A stretch of 28,586 nucleotides of DNA, from assembly GCA_964481035.1 (NCBI GenBank), contig CAYZSE010000024.1, positions 1 through 28,586 on the forward strand, written 5' to 3'. The notes beneath the pieces were generated by a model. It ran no database searches and had not been told where the DNA came from. It was given only the letters and a program-made list of their open reading frames with translations. Positions 1 to 7,294 of this stretch are shown here, one piece after another (positions within the stretch are counted from its first letter, which is position 1; each line of letters opens with the position of its first letter). The stretch is from JAAAPF01 sp964481035. GTDB taxonomy: Bacteria; Pseudomonadota; Alphaproteobacteria; Geminicoccales; Geminicoccaceae. The translations under genes and the position numbers were made by a program.

Positions 1-440
1 GCCGGCTGTCGTCGGCGAGCGCCAGGGCCAGTCGGCGAGGAGTCAGATCATGCATGACGCCGAATATGCGATGACCACGATGCTCGTGCAACGCGACCAA
101 CGTATGTCGCCGCGGCGATCGACGCTGCACAGTCGCGACGCCGACCGGATCGCTGCGACGCTGCGACGGCAGCACGTCGCCCCAGCGGGCGGCTCGCGGG
201 CCGCGGGTCGTGAGCTCGAGCCACTCGCGCCGGCCAACGAGACCCAAACCCGACCGCGAGCGCCGCCGCCGGCTCGCTCCTTGCCGACGGAAGATGACGG
301 CCTGCGGGATCCAGATGCCCGCCGCACCGACGGCGCGCGCGTGGGCTATCGCGCGCGCGCATCGGCCGTATCGCCGTCATCCACACCGAGGGGCGCGCAG
401 CCAGCCCACGGCTGAGCGCGAAGGCGACCGATGCGAGGAG
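1..440. other. Left-edge region without a supportable gene
   Basis: Several frames are open here because the DNA is very GC-rich, but their translations are arginine/alanine/proline-rich, lack recognisable motifs and have no convincing ribosome binding sites. A minus-strand ATG at 55-53 opens a frame that leaves the window and could be the start of a gene to the left, but only 18 codons are visible. The alternating GC tract at 333-341 can pair with 350-358 around an 8-nt loop. I see no RNA gene. Confidence 0.5.
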
Positions 441-467
441 CACCGGCGCAGGGTTTTTGCGCCGGTG
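441..467 (-). terminator. Stem-loop just downstream of aioA
   Basis: A perfect 10-bp inverted repeat (CACCGGCGCA at 441-450 and its complement at 458-467, 7-nt loop) begins 9 bases beyond the aioA stop codon. Its position suits a transcript end for aioBA. On the minus strand no U-run follows the stem, so it is not a textbook intrinsic terminator. It may instead be a 3'-end stabilising hairpin after Rho-dependent termination. Confidence 0.5.
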
Positions 468-476
468 TGACCCCGC

Positions 477-3014
477 TCAGCCGTGGCGATATTCCTTCGA
501 CTTGAAGGTCAGGTGCGCGACGGCCTTGGGTGCGGCCGCGATCCGGCGAATGTCGGCCCAGGTCTGCTTGTAGTTGGGAATGACCAGCTCGTTGGTGCCG
601 GCATTGACGACGTTGCCCTGCACGCCGGTGGGGTAGGCGAACAGCATGAAGGTCTCGCCGCGCCGCGCGGTCGGTGTCGGATAGACCATCGCCTGGGTCG
701 AGCCGGCGTCGTTGTAGACCTCGACGAGGTCGCCCTCGCCGACCTCGAGCTCGGCCATGTCGTCGGGGTGCATCTCGATGAAGGGAAACGGCCACCGGTC
801 CATCACGAACTCGTTCTCGACGTCGAGATAGGCCGATTGCCAGACCTGGTTGGCGCGCCCGTTGTTGATGAGGAAGCGGTAGGCGTTTTTCTGCTCCTGC
901 TTGCCCGGTGCCTGAAGGCCGCGCCAGGGCGCATCCATGAAGCGCGCCTTGCCGTCCTCGGTGGAGAAGACGCCGTCGGTGTAGAGCCGCGCCGTGCCCG
1001 CGATCAGGCCGTTCTCGAAGCCGGTCGCCGGCTCCTGGAAGCCGTTGGTGCCCATCGCCCGCAGCCGCTCGTAGGTGACGTGCTCGCCGCCGTGGGCGTT
1101 GGCGTGGTAGCCGTCCATGAAGGCGTCCTCCTCGGTTTGCCAGTCGAAGCCTCGGAACTGCTCGGCGTAGGCGTCGGCGCCGGCCTCGCGCAGCACACGC
1201 TCCAGGTGGTTGGCGAGCCGCGCGGCGATGAGGCAGTCGGGCAACGCCTGGCCGGGCGGGTCCATGTAGCGCTCGGTGAGCCGCATGCGGCGCTCGCCGT
1301 TCATCGAGGTCAGATTCATCTCGCCGGAGGTTGCCGCCGGCAGGACGACGTGGCAGGCCTCGCCGATCTTGGTCGGCACGATGTCGACGTCGACGGCGAA
1401 GAGGCCACCCTGGCGGATGGCGTCGACGATCGCCGCGACGAGCGCCTCGCGGTCGCCCGCCGGGACGCCGTTCATGGCGTCCTTCACGAGGTCGGTGCGC
1501 CGTTTATAGGCGCGCTTGAACTCGTGCGCGTTCAGCGTCGTCTTGTAGTGGTCGCAGCCCCAGATGTGGTGGACCCCGCCGTCGCCGGCGATCAACAGCT
1601 GATCGACATAGGCCGCCGGTCGGCCGACGTGGCTGTCGTTGGGCCGGACATAGCCCTCCTGGTGGCCGCCGAGCCGTACGACGCCGCCGCCGAGCCGGCC
1701 GACATTGCCGGTGGCGAGGGCGATGTTCACGAGCGCGCCGTTGGTCCGATAGTTGTCGTTGCCCCAGATCAGGCCTTTCTCGTAGCCGAACATCGTCCGC
1801 CGGCGCGCGCCGTCCGCCTTGGGCTCGGCGATCCACCGTGCCGCCTCGACGATGTCCTCGGGTGCCAGCCCGGTGATCGCCGCGGCCTCGTCGATTGACA
1901 TGCGGCAGCCCTCGACCGCCTGCTCGAAGCTCGTGAGGTGGCCGGGGTTCGATTCCGACACCCCGCGCGCGGGGTAGAGCGGCGGCCGTGAACGGGGCTC
2001 CCGCAACGTCGAGGCCTCGATGAAGTCCCGGTCCACCCAGCCCTGGTCGGCGATGTAGGTGAACAACGCGTTGAACAGCGCAAGGTCCGTGCCCGAATTG
2101 ACGGCGAGGTGGAGGACGTTGTCCTTGCCGGCCTCCGCCTCGCAGGCGTTCACCGTCACCGTCCGGCGCGGGTCGACGATGACGATACGCGCGCTCGCAT
2201 GCTCCTCGTCGGGCATGAGCGCGCGCTTCGTCGCCAGCGACGCGCCGCGCAGGTTGGGGATCCAATGGTTCAAGAAGTAGTTGCTCTGGGTCTCCAGCGC
2301 GTTGGCGCCGACGGCGACGATCGTGTCCGCCAGCTCAGCGTCTTCGTAGGCGTTGTTGAGCTCGCCGACGCCCATGTCACGGGTGCCGTGCACCTCGGAG
2401 TTGTAGGCGGGCCGGTTGTGGATGCGGATGTTCCTCACCTTCATGGCGCCGAAATAGAGCTTGCCGGTGCCCCAGGTGTTCTCGTAGCCGCCGCCGGCGC
2501 CGCCGTGGTCGAAGGCGGACACGATGAGCCCGTCCTCGCCCTCCTCGTCGATCACCGCGGCGGTGACGCGCGCCACGAGGTCGAGCGCGTCGTCCCAGCT
2601 CGTCGGCTGCATCTGGCCGTAGCGCCAGACGAGCGGGTCGGTGAGCCGCTGGAGCTGGGTCGACCGTGACCGGCTGTAGCTCATCTCGGCCATGCGCGCG
2701 CCGCGGACCGAGCCGAGACCGCCGTTGACCACACAGCGCTTGTCGGGCTTGACGACGAGGTGCACGTCACGCGCGTTCTGCTTGACGATGTTGTACATCG
2801 AGGGCGCGTACCAAGCCTCGGCCTCCGCACCCTGCTGCTCGGAGAGGTCCACGCCGAAGGCGTTCTGATCGGGCGCGGTGCCGCCCTGGCGGTTCGCGTC
2901 CCAGGTGTAGGCGTGGTAGCCGCAGCCGACGATGCAGTAGTGGCAGACGACGTTGTGCTTCGTGGCATCCGCCGGAATGATCGGCAGGCGGCCGATCTGA
3001 CGCTTGAAGGCCAT
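477..3014 (-). CDS. aioA: Arsenite oxidase large (molybdopterin) subunit AioA
   Basis: Catalytic subunit of periplasmic arsenite oxidase, oxidising arsenite to arsenate at a molybdenum bis-pterin centre. The 845-aa length fits the roughly 825-845 aa family. The N-terminus carries C24-x2-C27-x3-C31 in the family-typical context CHYCIVGCGYHAY. Ser102, in NGGLGSVRG, sits where other DMSO-reductase enzymes have a fourth Cys, which is the signature of the 3Fe-4S cluster of AioA. The segments HNRPAYNSEVHG and GGHQEGYVRPN contain the His and Glu positions expected around the arsenite site. There is no signal peptide of its own; the family is co-exported folded with the Tat-dependent Rieske subunit. 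The ATG is preceded by GGGAGGA. It lies 13 bp after aioB, so the order is aioBA. No aioXSR regulators, cytochrome c or cofactor-insertion genes are visible nearby. Confidence 0.95.
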   Translation of the reverse strand: MAFKRQIGRLPIIPADATKHNVVCHYCIVGCGYHAYTWDANRQGGTAPDQNAFGVDLSEQQGAEAEAWYAPSMYNIVKQNARDVHLVVKPDKRCVVNGGLGSVRGARMAEMSYSRSRSTQLQRLTDPLVWRYGQMQPTSWDDALDLVARVTAAVIDEEGEDGLIVSAFDHGGAGGGYENTWGTGKLYFGAMKVRNIRIHNRPAYNSEVHGTRDMGVGELNNAYEDAELADTIVAVGANALETQSNYFLNHWIPNLRGASLATKRALMPDEEHASARIVIVDPRRTVTVNACEAEAGKDNVLHLAVNSGTDLALFNALFTYIADQGWVDRDFIEASTLREPRSRPPLYPARGVSESNPGHLTSFEQAVEGCRMSIDEAAAITGLAPEDIVEAARWIAEPKADGARRRTMFGYEKGLIWGNDNYRTNGALVNIALATGNVGRLGGGVVRLGGHQEGYVRPNDSHVGRPAAYVDQLLIAGDGGVHHIWGCDHYKTTLNAHEFKRAYKRRTDLVKDAMNGVPAGDREALVAAIVDAIRQGGLFAVDVDIVPTKIGEACHVVLPAATSGEMNLTSMNGERRMRLTERYMDPPGQALPDCLIAARLANHLERVLREAGADAYAEQFRGFDWQTEEDAFMDGYHANAHGGEHVTYERLRAMGTNGFQEPATGFENGLIAGTARLYTDGVFSTEDGKARFMDAPWRGLQAPGKQEQKNAYRFLINNGRANQVWQSAYLDVENEFVMDRWPFPFIEMHPDDMAELEVGEGDLVEVYNDAGSTQAMVYPTPTARRGETFMLFAYPTGVQGNVVNAGTNELVIPNYKQTWADIRRIAAAPKAVAHLTFKSKEYRHG

Positions 3015-3027
3015 GTCCGATCCTCCC

Positions 3028-3549
3028 TCAGAGCACGTTCGAAAGACGGCCGTAGATCAGCTCGTCCACGCCCTCGGCGTAGATGTCGCCCTGATCGTCG
3101 ACCCTGAGCGTGAACTGCGGCAGGTTCTGGGTCGCCTGCCCCCAGATTTGCTGGCCGCCCTTCTCGGGATCGAAGCGGGAGTAGTGGCCCGGACAGTTCA
3201 ATGAACGGTCGTCGGCGCTGTAGAAGAGGCCGTAGCCCTTGTGCGGGCAGAGGATCGAGAAGGCGACGACGTCGCCTTCGGGTCCGACGCCGCCCTCGAC
3301 CGGCCGGCCGAGCTTCAAGAGCACGCCCGGCGACGATGCATCCGGGTAGTCGATGTCCACGGGCACGTCGACCTCGAGGTCGGCGAGATTGGCGAGCCGG
3401 TTGGAGGGATAGTCGACGAGCGCCCGCGCTCGCGCCGTCGTCGCCCCCCCGCCGGCGACCGCCACCGTCGCAGCGCTTGCGGCCGTCGCGGCACCGCCCT
3501 GCATGAAGCGACGTCGGCCGACGTCGACGAGCTGCCTGCATCTGCTCAT
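3028..3549 (-). CDS. aioB: Arsenite oxidase small Rieske subunit AioB
   Basis: Rieske [2Fe-2S] subunit passing electrons from AioA to a periplasmic acceptor. The chosen ATG gives 173 aa and is preceded by GGGAGGATCAAGA. An in-frame ATG 18 bases upstream and another further upstream would precede the signal and look worse. Residues 11-35 form a twin-arginine signal (GRRRFMQGG, then a small-residue hydrophobic stretch). Cluster ligands are Cys101 and His103 in CPHKGY and Cys119 and His122 in CPGHYS. The second cysteine of each classical Rieske box is absent, so the disulfide clamping the cluster in bc1-type Rieske proteins cannot form. First gene of the aioBA unit, divergent from ada across a 278-bp gap. 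Confidence 0.95.
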   Translation of the reverse strand: MSRCRQLVDVGRRRFMQGGAATAASAATVAVAGGGATTARARALVDYPSNRLANLADLEVDVPVDIDYPDASSPGVLLKLGRPVEGGVGPEGDVVAFSILCPHKGYGLFYSADDRSLNCPGHYSRFDPEKGGQQIWGQATQNLPQFTLRVDDQGDIYAEGVDELIYGRLSNVL

Positions 3550-3827
3550 TCTTGATCCTCCCTGCATTGATGGTCGGGAGGTGAATCTTGCGTCGTCCCT
3601 CCCTTGGTCGATGAAGGTAGCGCAACGCCGACACATCGTCGACGGTTCGGGAAAAGTCGAAGCGTGGGATCGGGTGGGGTGCGCCGCGGCTGCGACGCGC
3701 GCCTCTGCTCCTCCGGCACAGCGCAGAGGCCAAAGCTCCAGGGGTGAGGGTTTGCGCGCAAGAAACGGGATGCGGGGCGAGCGTCACGAGTGCACATCCA
3801 CGCACGCCCACATGGGGAGACGTGAAG
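3550..3827. promoter_or_regulatory. Divergent aioB / ada intergenic region
   Basis: This 278-bp gap separates the 5' ends of aioB (minus) and ada (plus), so promoters for both should lie here. The ada ATG is preceded by GGGGAGA at about 3814-3820. For aioB I looked for a sigma-54 element, because several characterised aio promoters use sigma-54. The best minus-strand segment (around 3616-3640) keeps a TTGC but not the GG of the -24 box, so I do not call one. No protein-coding frame is convincing here. Confidence 0.45.
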
Positions 3828-4895
3828 ATGACGAACTCAGGCCTCGATCCCGAGGACGCGACCAAGCGCCGCGCCATCGCCGACCGCGATCCCGCGAGCG
3901 ATGGCGCGTTCGTGTTCGCGGTGACGACGACCGGGGTCTATTGCCGCCCGAGCTGCCCGAGCCGGCGACCGCGGCCGGAGCACGTCCGCTTCTTCGATCT
4001 GCCCCGCCAAGCCGAGGCGGCGGGCTTTCGCCCCTGCCGCCGCTGCCGGCCGGACCAGGTCTCGCTGCGGCAGCGCCACGCGGCCGCCGTCGAGACGGCG
4101 TGCCGACGGCTCGAGACGGCGGAGGAGGAGCCGTCGCTCGCCGCGTTGGCGGCTGCGGCCGGCTTGAGCCCGCATCACTTTCACCGCGTCTTCAAGCGCG
4201 CGACGGGCATCACGCCCAAGGCCTACGCCCAGGCCCTGCGCGAGCGCCGCGTCGCGGGAGCGTTGGCGCGGCCGGGAGCACGGGTCACGCACGCCGTCCA
4301 CGCGGCCGGCTACGGCAGCGCCGCCCGTTTCTACGAGGGGGCCGGAGCGAGGTCGGGGATGGCACCGCGCGCCGCCGCCGCCGGCGGCGAGGGGGAGACC
4401 GTCCGCTTTGCCATCGCCGACAGCTGGCTCGGCCGCGTGCTGGTCGCGGCGACCGTGCGGGGTGTCTGCGCGGTCCATCTGGGCGACGACGACGACGCCC
4501 TCGAGGCGGAATTGGCGAGACGCTTTCCCGCTGCCCGCCACGAGCGGGGCGACGTCGACCTCGGCCCCCTCGTCGCGGCGGTGCTCGCCCGGATCGAGCG
4601 GCCGGCGACCGCCGAGGAGCTGCCCCTCGACATTTGCGGCACGGCTTTCGAGCATCGGGTATGGCAGGCGTTGCGGGCGATCCCGCCGGGCGAGACGCGC
4701 AGCTACGCGGAGATCGCCGCGGCCATCGGCAGGCCCGGCGCGCAGCGCGCGGTGGCGCGGGCCTGCGCCGCCAACCCGGTGGCGGTGCTGACGCCGTGCC
4801 ACCGCGTTGTCCGCCGCGACGGCGGCCTCGCGGGCTATCGCTGGGGCACCGCGCGCAAGGCCCGGCTCCTCGGCCGCGAGGCGGACGGGTCGTGA
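3828..4895 (+). CDS. ada: Bifunctional Ada: DNA alkylation repair and transcriptional activator
   Basis: Ada removes methyl groups from DNA phosphotriesters and O6-methylguanine, and once methylated activates alkylation-response genes. The 355-aa product matches the 354-aa E. coli protein. Domains in order: zinc-bound Ada N-domain with Cys39, Cys43 (GVYCRPSCP) and Cys70, Cys73 (FRPCRRC); an AraC-type helix-turn-helix at about 85-185 (LAALAAAAGLSPHHFHRVFK); and a methyltransferase C-domain with the acceptor Cys324 in PCHRV. The ATG at 3828 was preferred over one 28 codons upstream because it has GGGGAGA in place and gives the family N-terminus. Ada activates its own promoter in other bacteria, so the upstream gap may hold an Ada box, but I could not identify it. 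No alkB or alkA lies nearby. Confidence 0.93.
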   Translation: MTNSGLDPEDATKRRAIADRDPASDGAFVFAVTTTGVYCRPSCPSRRPRPEHVRFFDLPRQAEAAGFRPCRRCRPDQVSLRQRHAAAVETACRRLETAEEEPSLAALAAAAGLSPHHFHRVFKRATGITPKAYAQALRERRVAGALARPGARVTHAVHAAGYGSAARFYEGAGARSGMAPRAAAAGGEGETVRFAIADSWLGRVLVAATVRGVCAVHLGDDDDALEAELARRFPAARHERGDVDLGPLVAAVLARIERPATAEELPLDICGTAFEHRVWQALRAIPPGETRSYAEIAAAIGRPGAQRAVARACAANPVAVLTPCHRVVRRDGGLAGYRWGTARKARLLGREADGS

Positions 4896-5029
4896 GGGCC
4901 GTCCGGCCGGGCCCGTCCCCGCCGCTCACCGGACCGACCGGCGGGCTCGGCGATCCGGTGCAGCGGTGGACCTGCTGTTCGGGTGACCGCCCCGGCTGCG
5001 CCCTCCGTCCACTGGGCAGGCAAATGCGC

Positions 5030-5041
5030 TAGACTGCAGCG
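5030..5041 (+). promoter_or_regulatory. Possible -10 element for a leaderless regulator transcript
   Basis: The hexamer TAGACT (within GCTAGACT) ends 6 bases before the ATG of the response regulator, and no Shine-Dalgarno sequence is visible upstream of that ATG. A start site 6-7 bases after the -10 would fall on the ATG itself, which would make the mRNA leaderless. No good -35 box is seen at 16-18 bp spacing. Inference only. Confidence 0.3.
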
Positions 5042-5785
5042 ATGGCCGGCTCGCCTCATCTGCTCGTGGTCGACGACGACCGCGAGATCCGTGATCTGCT
5101 CGAGAGGTTTCTCGAGCGGCACGGCTTTCGCGTCGATGTCGCGCGGGACGGCGAGCAGATGTTCGCGGCACTCGGGCGCGGCGTCTTCGCCCTCGTCGTC
5201 CTCGACGTCATGCTGCCGGGCGAGGGCGGGGTGAGCCTCTGCCGACGGCTGCGCTCGCGCTCCGACACGCCGGTCATCATGCTGACCGCGCTCGCCGACG
5301 AGGCGGATCGAATCGTCGGTCTCGAAGTCGGTGCCGACGACTATGTCGTCAAGCCCTTCAGCCCGCGCGAGTTGCTCGCCCGGATCCGCGCCGTTCTGCG
5401 CCGCACAGGCGGGCCGGAGGTGCGGGCCGTTGCCCCGCACCGGGCCGATGCGTGCCGCGACAGTCTCACCTTCGCCGGCTGGCGGCTCGATCCGGCACGC
5501 CGCGAGCTGCACGACCCCGAGGGCGTGCTGGTACCGCTGACCGCCGGCGAGTTCGATCTGCTCCAGGCCTTCGTCGAACGCCCGCAGCGCGTGCTGAGCC
5601 GCGACCTGCTGCTCGACGCGACGCGCGGCCGCGAGGCAGGCCCGTTCGACCGTAGCATCGACATGCAGCTCGGCCGGTTGCGGCGCAAGATCGAGGCCGA
5701 TCCGAAGGCACCGGAGCTATTGAAGACGGTGCGCGGCGGCGGCTACCTGCTGACCGCAGCGGTCCACCGCGAGCGCCCGCGTTGA
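5042..5785 (+). CDS. OmpR-family two-component response regulator
   Basis: A 247-aa DNA-binding response regulator. The receiver domain (about 5-118) has the acidic pair Asp11/Asp12, phospho-acceptor Asp55 in VLDVMLPG, Thr82 and Lys104 in YVVKPF. A winged-helix effector domain follows (about 140-240), with the typical PLTAGEFDLL start and RSIDMQLGRLRRKIE recognition region, then a GGGYLL wing. The stop codon overlaps the start of the downstream kinase by four bases, so the two form a cognate pair. The best family match I can make is OmpR of EnvZ/OmpR type. The signal and target genes are not evident from the sequence. The neighbouring aio genes are on the other side of ada and opposite in direction, so a link to arsenite sensing is not supported. 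Confidence 0.93.
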   Translation: MAGSPHLLVVDDDREIRDLLERFLERHGFRVDVARDGEQMFAALGRGVFALVVLDVMLPGEGGVSLCRRLRSRSDTPVIMLTALADEADRIVGLEVGADDYVVKPFSPRELLARIRAVLRRTGGPEVRAVAPHRADACRDSLTFAGWRLDPARRELHDPEGVLVPLTAGEFDLLQAFVERPQRVLSRDLLLDATRGREAGPFDRSIDMQLGRLRRKIEADPKAPELLKTVRGGGYLLTAAVHRERPR

Positions 5786-7191
5786 GCCGGCTCTGGCCCG
5801 GCGGGCTCGCCTGGCGGATCGTCGGGGTCGTGCTGCTCGTCGTGGTGGTGGTCCAGGCCATCGGCCTCGCGCTGTTCGTGGTCGATCGAGGCGACCGCGC
5901 GCGGGAGCTCCTGCGCGCGACCTCACGCCAGATCGTAGCCACCACGCGGCTCTACGAGCGTGTGCCGGAGGATGCGCGCGATCTCGTCCTCGATGCGGTC
6001 GGCAACCCACTGATCCGGCTGCGGCACAGCGGGGAGCTCGGCTTTCTCGCCGCGCAGGGCTTCGAGCCGGCGCCCTTCTGGATCGCTGCCGGCGTGCGGC
6101 AACGGCTGCGGCCGCTGGCCGAGCGCGACGTGCGCGTCTTCGTGCGCCGCCCCTTCGCCGACGACACCGCGCCCAGGCTGCGGCGAGGCGAGGAGCCGCC
6201 CGGACCGCCCCGCTGGCGGCGCGGGCGGGGCGAGTTCGAGCCGTCGCGGCGGCGGCTGGCGGTGAGCGTGCCGCTGGTGGACGGCGGCTGGCTCACCTTC
6301 ATCGTCGCCTCCGAGGCCACGGCCGTGGGCTGGCTCGTCCGCTCGGCGCTCTATTGGGCACTCATCTTGGCGGTCGTGCTGATCGCCGCGATCTGGGCGA
6401 GCGGGCGGGTCGCCAAGCCCTTTCGACGCTTCGCCGCAGCCGCGGACCAGCTCGGCACCGACCTCCGCGCCCCGCTCCTGCCCGAGACCGGCAGCGGCGA
6501 GCTGCGCCAAGCCGTGCGCGCCTTCAACCGCATGCAAGAGCGCATCCGCCGCATGGTCGACGACCGGACCCTGATGCTCGGCGCGATCAGCCACGATCTG
6601 CGGACGATGCTGACGCGGCTGCGGCTGCGGGTCGAGCTGATCGACGACGACGCGCAGCGCGCCAAGGCCGAGGCCGATCTCGACGAGATGCAGGCGATGC
6701 TCGAAGGCACGCTCGCCTTCGCCAAGAGCCAGACCGCGGCGGACGCGAGCGAGTCCGTCGACCTCGCAGCGCTGTTGCAGACGATCGCGGACGATGCCGT
6801 CGTGCCCGAGGCCGCGCTGGACTACGCCGGTCCGGATCGCTGCGTCGTTTGGGGCCGTCCGGTGGCCTTGCGGCGGCTGTTCGCAAACCTCGCGACCAAC
6901 GCGGTACGCTACGGCGGCGGCGGCACGATCCGCCTGGAGACCAGCGACGATGCGGTCGTGATCGCGGTGGAGGATGCCGGGCCAGGCGTTCGCGAGCCCG
7001 ACCTCGAGCGGATGTTCGAGCCGTTCGTGCGTCTCGAGACGTCGCGCTCGCGCGAGACCGGCGGGGCCGGGCTGGGCCTCGCCATCGCCAGGACGATCGC
7101 GCGCGAGCACGGCGGCGAGATCACCCTCGCCAACCGCCAGCCGACCGGCCTCGTAGCGACCGTCGTGCTGCCGCTCGCCTCGGCTCGGTGA
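5782..7191 (+). CDS. EnvZ-like membrane sensor histidine kinase
   Basis: A 469-aa sensor kinase starting at TTG, which overlaps the regulator stop as TTGA. Layout: transmembrane helix 1 at about 12-33; a periplasmic region (35-185) rich in arginine and proline at 130-160; transmembrane helix 2 at about 187-206; HAMP linker to about 262; H-box with phospho-acceptor His271 in ISHDLRT; then an HATPase domain with N-box (LFANLATNAVRYG), G1 (EDAGPGV) and G2 (GGAGLGLAI). It should phosphorylate and dephosphorylate the adjacent regulator. The conserved proline following HDLRT in most HisKA kinases is methionine here (Met276, ATG codon). No sensor fold is recognisable in the periplasmic part. Confidence 0.92.
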   Translation: MSRLWPGGLAWRIVGVVLLVVVVVQAIGLALFVVDRGDRARELLRATSRQIVATTRLYERVPEDARDLVLDAVGNPLIRLRHSGELGFLAAQGFEPAPFWIAAGVRQRLRPLAERDVRVFVRRPFADDTAPRLRRGEEPPGPPRWRRGRGEFEPSRRRLAVSVPLVDGGWLTFIVASEATAVGWLVRSALYWALILAVVLIAAIWASGRVAKPFRRFAAAADQLGTDLRAPLLPETGSGELRQAVRAFNRMQERIRRMVDDRTLMLGAISHDLRTMLTRLRLRVELIDDDAQRAKAEADLDEMQAMLEGTLAFAKSQTAADASESVDLAALLQTIADDAVVPEAALDYAGPDRCVVWGRPVALRRLFANLATNAVRYGGGGTIRLETSDDAVVIAVEDAGPGVREPDLERMFEPFVRLETSRSRETGGAGLGLAIARTIAREHGGEITLANRQPTGLVATVVLPLASAR

Positions 7192-7234
7192 GAGCTCGCC
7201 CGGGCTACGGTCGGATGCTCAAAAAGCAACGCGA

Positions 7235-7290
7235 TTGAAAGCTGTTGCGATCAGTGGTTAAAGTTCCTCGCCAAACTTGGGGACTTAACC
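7235..7290 (+). promoter_or_regulatory. Nested inverted repeats and possible promoter before the aminotransferase
   Basis: The 103-bp gap after the kinase gene is locally AT-rich. TTGAAA (7235-7240) and TTAAAG (7258-7263) lie 17 bp apart and could be a weak -35/-10 pair. GGTTAA (7256-7261) is mirrored by TTAACC (7285-7290), and inside that pair AAGTT (7261-7265) is mirrored by AACTT (7274-7278). The latter arrangement could be a regulator site or a small leader hairpin. Confidence 0.35.
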
Positions 7291-7294
7291 GCCG

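Noticed and set aside
53..55. Minus-strand ATG whose frame leaves the left edge
   Set aside because: Only 18 codons visible and no Shine-Dalgarno, so it cannot be supported as a gene start.
50..415. Plus-strand open frame of 121 codons
   Set aside because: Arginine/alanine-rich translation with no motif, no good start context and equally long frames on the other strand; best explained by high GC.
483..1898. Long plus-strand frame opposite aioA
   Set aside because: Shadow of a clearly real gene; the translation is valine/glycine-rich with no family features.
3616..3640. Possible sigma-54 promoter for aioB
   Set aside because: A TTGC is present but the GG of the -24 element is missing.
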